This document shows, in pieces, positions 59,744 to 64,000 of a DNA stretch of 64,000 bases. The DNA lies in NCBI RefSeq assembly GCF_907164915.1, contig NC_061864.1, forward strand, positions 1,600,389 through 1,664,388, given 5' to 3'. Source of the stretch: Impatiens glandulifera (lineage: Eukaryota; Streptophyta; Magnoliopsida; Ericales; Balsaminaceae). The notes beneath the pieces were generated by a model. The model saw only the letters and a program-made list of their open reading frames with translations. It was not told the origin of the DNA and made no database searches. The position numbers were made by a program, and so were the translations under genes. Position 1 is the stretch's first letter. Every line of letters begins with the position of its first letter.

Positions 59744-60180
59744 CCGAGAGTTATTAGTTTAACCTTCGGTTTTTCCCTCGAAAGAAAAACCGAGAGTTAT
59801 TGATTGAACCTTCGGTTTTTCCTTAGAAGAAAAACCGAGAGTTATTAGCATAACCTTCGGTTTTTCCTTAGAAGAAAAACCGAGAGTTATTAGCATAACC
59901 TTCGGTTTTTCCTTAGAAGGAAAACCGAGAGTTATTAGCATAACTCTCGGTTTTCCTTCAAAGGAAAAACCGAGAGTTATTAGCATAACCTTCGGTTTTT
60001 CCTTTGAATAAAAACCGAGAGTTATTAGCATAACCTTCGGTTTTTCCTTTGAATAAAAACCGAGGGTTATTAGCATAACCTTCGGTTTTTCCTTTGAAGA
60101 AAAACCGAGAGTTATTAGCATAACCTTCGGTTTTTCCTTTGAATAAAAACCGAAAGCTTCCATTTATCTTTCGGGGTTTC
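59744..60180. repeat. Subterminal array of ~45-bp palindromic units (about 10)
   Basis: Units begin CCGAGAGTTATTAGCATAAC and continue CTTCGGTTTTTCCTTAGAAG. CCGAGAG starts fall at 59744, 59790, 59835, 59880, 59925, 59970 and onward every 45 bases to about 60150. CCGAGAGTTAT and ATAACCTTCGG within a unit are near-complementary, so each unit can fold into a hairpin. Such subterminal repeats bind the TNPA-type protein in En/Spm. Because 45 is a multiple of three, the minus strand is open through nine units, but this is not a gene. Confidence 0.9.
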
Positions 60181-60386
60181 TCTTAAAAATATACAAAATA
60201 GCCGTACTGATTTGTGCTCAACCGAAACCGCATACCGAAACCTAAAACCTGTTCAGCCAGCCAAACCAATCAATTCGTAAAACAAAATCATCATTCCAAA
60301 ATTCTCCAATCAATCATCCCAACAACAAGTTTTACATTAAACATTAAACATATTCAATCAATTCATATAGTCGAAACGTCTTAGAA

Positions 60387-62193
60387 CTAGCTGGTGGGGG
60401 GAGGGGGTGGTTGATATTGCCGCATAAACATTTCAAAATTCTCTAATCTTGCATTCAATTCTAACCTTTCCTTCTCCTGTTTTGCACTTTCCCTATCCAT
60501 TCTTGAAATCAATTCTACCTTTTCCGCTTGGATTTGATTAATCTTTTGTGTTTTTTCTTCATCCCTTTTCTTCAATTCCTCAAGTTCCATCGCCATTCTT
60601 TGATTCTCCTCAAACAATCGATCAGTGGCTCGTTGAGAATTGTTAGAACTCCGTCGATCTTGACGAAAGTGTGTGGGTCGGACGCCTGATCCCATACCGA
60701 ATACTCCCCCATGTTTTTGTGGTCCGAACACTCTCTCCGTCAACTCAAAGTCTGATATTTCCGGTTCGTTACTTAGAACTTCCTCCATCTCAACCTGCAA
60801 ATTTGAAATAATTTGTCAATTATATAATAATTTATAAACTAGTTATAAGTAATTTAATTAAATTCAATTCACTTACAATTTTCTCTTGAACGCGGTCGTC
60901 CGGTACGGGAGTTGGGTTTTCTTTTGTCGGTTTTGGGGTACGGGTCCTCTTGAACACTTCAACGACAGATGGAGCCCGTCCCATTTCAATCGCCTGTTGA
61001 AAAAAAAAATTATATAACTCGTAACAATCTTTATATTAAGTTATTATATAACTCATAACAATCTTACCAACTCTTCTTCAATTTGAGCGAACGGTCTACT
61101 TCCCGTATGATGCGGGAATTTCAGCTGCTTTCTGTTAGCTATATTTGTGTTACTATTTTTCTGAAATTCAAATAAAAAAATTGAAGTTAGAATAACTAAT
61201 ATCATATTTTATTTGAATTATGAAACCATACCTTAAATTTCTCCGTAAAGAAATGGTTGCGACACACAAACTCCCAATCATCTCGATCGTAGTCTGGTGG
61301 AGGATTGGCAAGTACCGCGGCCTCGTCTCCATTATGGATGCGGATATATTCCTTGTGCAAATCCGAGCGCCATCTATCTCATATTTGTCTGACGTGTCCC
61401 ATTGCGGTCTTTCGAAAAGAATCAATAGGACCATTAGTAGCCTCGAACGGATCCTGAAAATAAAAATATTCAAATGTTTTAAAATAATTATTGAATGATG
61501 AATGTATAATTAATTAATCTTTACCTTCGCAGCATTCCAAATGTAATCCAATTGGTCAGCACTTAATGCCTTCCACTTCAAAAGACGGTGTGAGACGGCT
61601 GAGGGATCCCGCACAACCGACCCCACATGTCTAGACCACCTTGTTCTTCCAACGTCAACACCTCCCGGCCTCCCATCTACCTCTCTAAAAGTGAGAGGAA
61701 TCCTTGTCCCCGCTGGTCTCTTAGATAACGCAATATTCTTGTTTTTCCCTCGTCTCTTGCGGGCACAAGATTCTTCAAAATAGATTAAATTCATAATCAG
61801 ATATGTGAATCAATTCAAACTATAACTAATAGTAAACAACTTACCTGTCGATGATGGGTCGGGAGTCGATCCATGCTCCTCCTCTTCATCCACGTCCTGA
61901 GGGTCCTCGTGACCCTCGTCATCAGCCTCATCGTCCTCATCCCCCACATTAGCAAACGTACTCTCTACAAACTCTTCTGCCTCAGCAGCCTCAACATCCT
62001 CGTCTGCTGGGGGAGCAGTAGCTATCGGGACTACAGCAATAGGTGGTGCATCTCTAGTAGACGATTCTCGGAGCCTCAAGTTTTTTGATTGTGCAATGAG
62101 GTTCTGGTACGGCTTTAAGAGTTTGCTGGGTGTTTTCCTCATACTCCACCAAGGTTCTTCACTACCTTTAGACATTCTTAATGCATACACCAT
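60387..62193 (-). pseudogene. CACTA accessory transposase gene (plant transposase, Ptta/En/Spm type) with nonsense codon
   Basis: It has six exons: 61845-62193, 61525-61772, 61232-61453, 61068-61160, 60877-60993 and 60387-60794. Frames match across all GT-AG junctions, for 479 codons including one internal stop. The first exon is a Glu/Asp-rich acidic region (DEDDEADDEGHEDPQDVDEE). Exons 2-3 hold the conserved segment of the family (TRWSRHVGSVVRDPSAVSHR; DRWRSDLHKEYIRIHNGDEA; PDYDRDDWEFVCRNHF). The last exon has a Lys/Glu-rich coiled coil (QKINQIQAEKVELISRMDRE) and a Pro-rich end. At 61379-61381 TGA stands where relatives have Trp (QIxDRW), so the product would be cut short unless this is read through. 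Such proteins bind subterminal repeats or assist the main transposase. Confidence 0.8.
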
Positions 62194-62278
62194 TAATAAA
62201 TGAGCGACTAATTGAAATAAAGTAGTAATAAGAAATAATATATAGTAAAAAACAGATAATCTACCTAATTAATCTGAT

Positions 62279-64000
62279 CTATATATTTGTAAACCGCGGT
62301 TTTATTTTTGTCACAATCTTCCAACCGGGTCGGGCTGACATATCAAGGGCGTAGAAGACTTGTTTTGCTTGACTCGCCAATATATACGGGTCTTGACTTT
62401 GGGTTTTTAAAAATCGGTTTACATTTATACTTACGAAGCCATATTTATCCACTTTCACTCCTAGTTCCCCCGAGTGTGTATCAAACCACTTACACTTGAA
62501 TAAAACAACTCGTTTGTGAGAAAAGTATTGCACTTCGATTATATCTGTTAAAACTCCGTAGTATGACATAGTTTCAGAACCATTGAACCCTTCGACAACC
62601 ACCCCACTATTTTGAGTTGTCAAACCTTCGTCGTGTTTTTCTGTACAGAATTTGTATCCGTTTACTTTACACCAAACATACATAGACGAGTACATACTTG
62701 GACCTTCTCCTAAGATCTTGAGGTCTCTTGATATGTCGTTAAATTCGGTTAATTGAGCAACCTATACATACATTTACCCGACATGTAGTTGTTAAAATAA
62801 ATATAAAGAGTTAGAATATATGGTTTATAATGAACTCACTCTATGTTTGAAATATGCGGCAAACGTTTCTCCACGAGACTCGTTGTTATTGCAATACTGC
62901 ATGTAATCTCTGCAAATAGAGCGAATATTAAAAAGCATACTTTTTAATGCTAATTAATAACAGCAACATAGAATCTTACATGTAAAAAGGTTCAGCTTCG
63001 GGGCAATTTTTTAAAATGTATGAATGAGCTGTCACTCGATCGATATAATCCAAGTTGTATATTTTTCCGTTAGAAAGGTCTTCCAACGATGAAAATATAG
63101 AAATGCCCGAGATTTCAGTTTGTGCATTTTCTTGCTCTTCTTCCTCCATATACCTTGCACATAAACTAATACTCTCATTTACAAGATAGCTCTCGCTTAT
63201 AGAGGCTTCTGGGTGGTTATTATTCCGCAAATATCTTTTCATTGTACCCATGTAATGTTCAAACGGATACATCCATCGATACTGAACAGGTCCCCCAAGC
63301 AAAGCCTCAAATGACAAGTGAACCGGGAGATGCATCATGATGTCGAAAATTGACGGCGGAAAAATCATTTCAAATTTGCAGAGTGTCAATGTAATATCCA
63401 TGTACAATTGTTCGAGGTCCGCTTCAATCAACTCTTTGAAACACAACAACCGAAAGAACCGAGACAAATTTACTAACGCATCATACACATTATCTGGAAG
63501 TAATCCACGAGTTGCTAAAGGAATAAGATATTCCAACAAAATGTGACAATCATGACTCTTTAATCCCGAAATCTTTTTCTCTTCCAAATTTACACAACCA
63601 CTGATATTTGAGCAAAAACCATCAGGCAACTTGAGATCTTTCAAGAATTTCCAAAAACGTTTTTTATTATCGGATGTCAAAGTGAAAGGCGCTTCTGGAT
63701 AATGAACCACTCCTTCATCATTTATAGGATGTAACCATGACTTTATGCCTAATAGTTGTAAGTCTTTACGCGCTTTAGGACCATCCTTCGTCTTCTCTTT
63801 CACATTCATTATTGTTCCCAACACGCTATCACAAATATTTTTCTCAATATGCATCACATCCAAATTATGTCTCAATAATAATGATTTCCAATAAGGCAAG
63901 CGGAAGAAAATGCTCAATTTGTTCCAATTGTCTCCCCGCGTTTCATGATATATCTTGGTTTTCTTGCTTAGATCCGTACTAAGAATTATGTCTTCTAGGT
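62279..64000 (-). CDS. TNP2-type CACTA transposase, C-terminal half (partial)
   Basis: The reading frame is open to the window edge. Exons: 62980-64000 (5' end outside), 62840-62909 and 62279-62761, with consistent phases. The first part reads NLDVMHIEKNICDSVLGTIM, the end of the transposase domain. DUF4218 follows (KSHDCHILLEYLIPLATRGL; FPPSIFDIMMHLPVHLSFEA; VQYRWMYPFEHYMGTMKRYL). The third exon carries DUF4216 (MSYYGVLTDIIEVQYFSHKR; VVLFKCKWFD). The catalytic N-terminal portion is not in view. No internal stop was seen in this part, so the transposase gene may be more intact than its partner at 60387-62193. Confidence 0.88.

Larger units (their letters stand above)
59554..64000 (-). mobile_element. 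CACTA (En/Spm) DNA transposon, 3' part, continues past the right edge
   Basis: The element ends at CACTGGTAAAAAAATGG (59554 onward), a CACTA-type terminal motif next to ATT, which may be the three-base target repeat. Inward lie subterminal inverted repeats of ACCGAGAGTT (59575-60180), then two genes on the minus strand in the order usual for plant CACTA elements: TNP2-type transposase (upstream, reaching the window edge) and an accessory coiled-coil gene. The other end is outside the window. The nonsense codon in the accessory gene suggests this copy is not autonomous by itself. Confidence 0.88.

Noticed and set aside
59759..60163. Open frame on the minus strand encoding nine 15-residue repeats
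   Set aside because: It follows from the 45-bp subterminal array of the CACTA transposon; no start context, no family, and the units are better explained as protein-binding DNA repeats.
59744..60180. Regular repeat array reminiscent of CRISPR
   Set aside because: There are no unique spacers (the whole 45-bp unit repeats), there are no cas genes, and the context is a plant transposon end.

Overview
The window is nuclear DNA from a flowering plant, most likely a eudicot. The evidence is AT-rich intergenic sequence full of (TA)n runs, small GT-AG introns, plant-specific families (CYP706-type P450, AT-hook PPC protein, DUF1442, IRK-interacting/DUF641 protein, plant sterol 4-alpha-methyl oxidase 1) and plant transposon families (CACTA/En-Spm, LINE, MITEs). 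The species cannot be told from the sequence. Exon boundaries were placed by hand from splice motifs and reading-frame continuity. They close correctly for every gene described, but no transcript data were used.

Layout. 1-600: 5' end of an adenine phosphoribosyltransferase gene (-), continuing off the left edge. 4250-6872: HOP/STI1 co-chaperone (+). 8829-9432: GPI-anchored lipid-transfer-like protein (+). 9.4-18 kb: gene-poor, with two LINE remnants, an inverted-repeat MITE and AT-rich repeats. 18017-19636: cytochrome P450 (+), tail-to-tail with 19920-24801, DNA polymerase alpha subunit B (-, 16 exons). 25915-29912: maspardin-type alpha/beta hydrolase (-, 8 exons). 30-35 kb: repeats, including a ~780 bp long-TIR element. 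35052-35792: DUF1442 protein (+). 36-41 kb: no gene. 41612-43163: IRK-interacting-protein-like (+). 44182-50400: an inverted duplication of sterol 4-alpha-methyl oxidase 1 together with a downstream tRNA-Lys(CTT). One SMO1 copy has lost its first intron, and the tRNA side carries decaying tRNA copies. 51130-51956: cornichon homologue (+), tail-to-tail with 52656-53717, an AT-hook/PPC protein (-). 54-59.5 kb: repeats, including a ~1 kb TIR element. 59554-64000: the 3' half of a CACTA transposon, with terminal motif, a 45-bp hairpin-unit subterminal array, a coiled-coil accessory gene with a nonsense codon, and the C-terminal half of a TNP2-type transposase running off the right edge.

The genes are mostly unlinked housekeeping functions (purine salvage, Hsp70-Hsp90 client transfer, replication priming, sterol synthesis, ER export, chromatin), so there is no cluster logic except the SMO1/tRNA-Lys duplication. 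The most informative features are that duplication and its asymmetric intron loss, a probable GC-AG intron and a copied exon in the polymerase alpha subunit gene, an in-frame stop-free intron in the DUF1442 gene, and the hairpin array of the CACTA element. I see no clearly new biological system.
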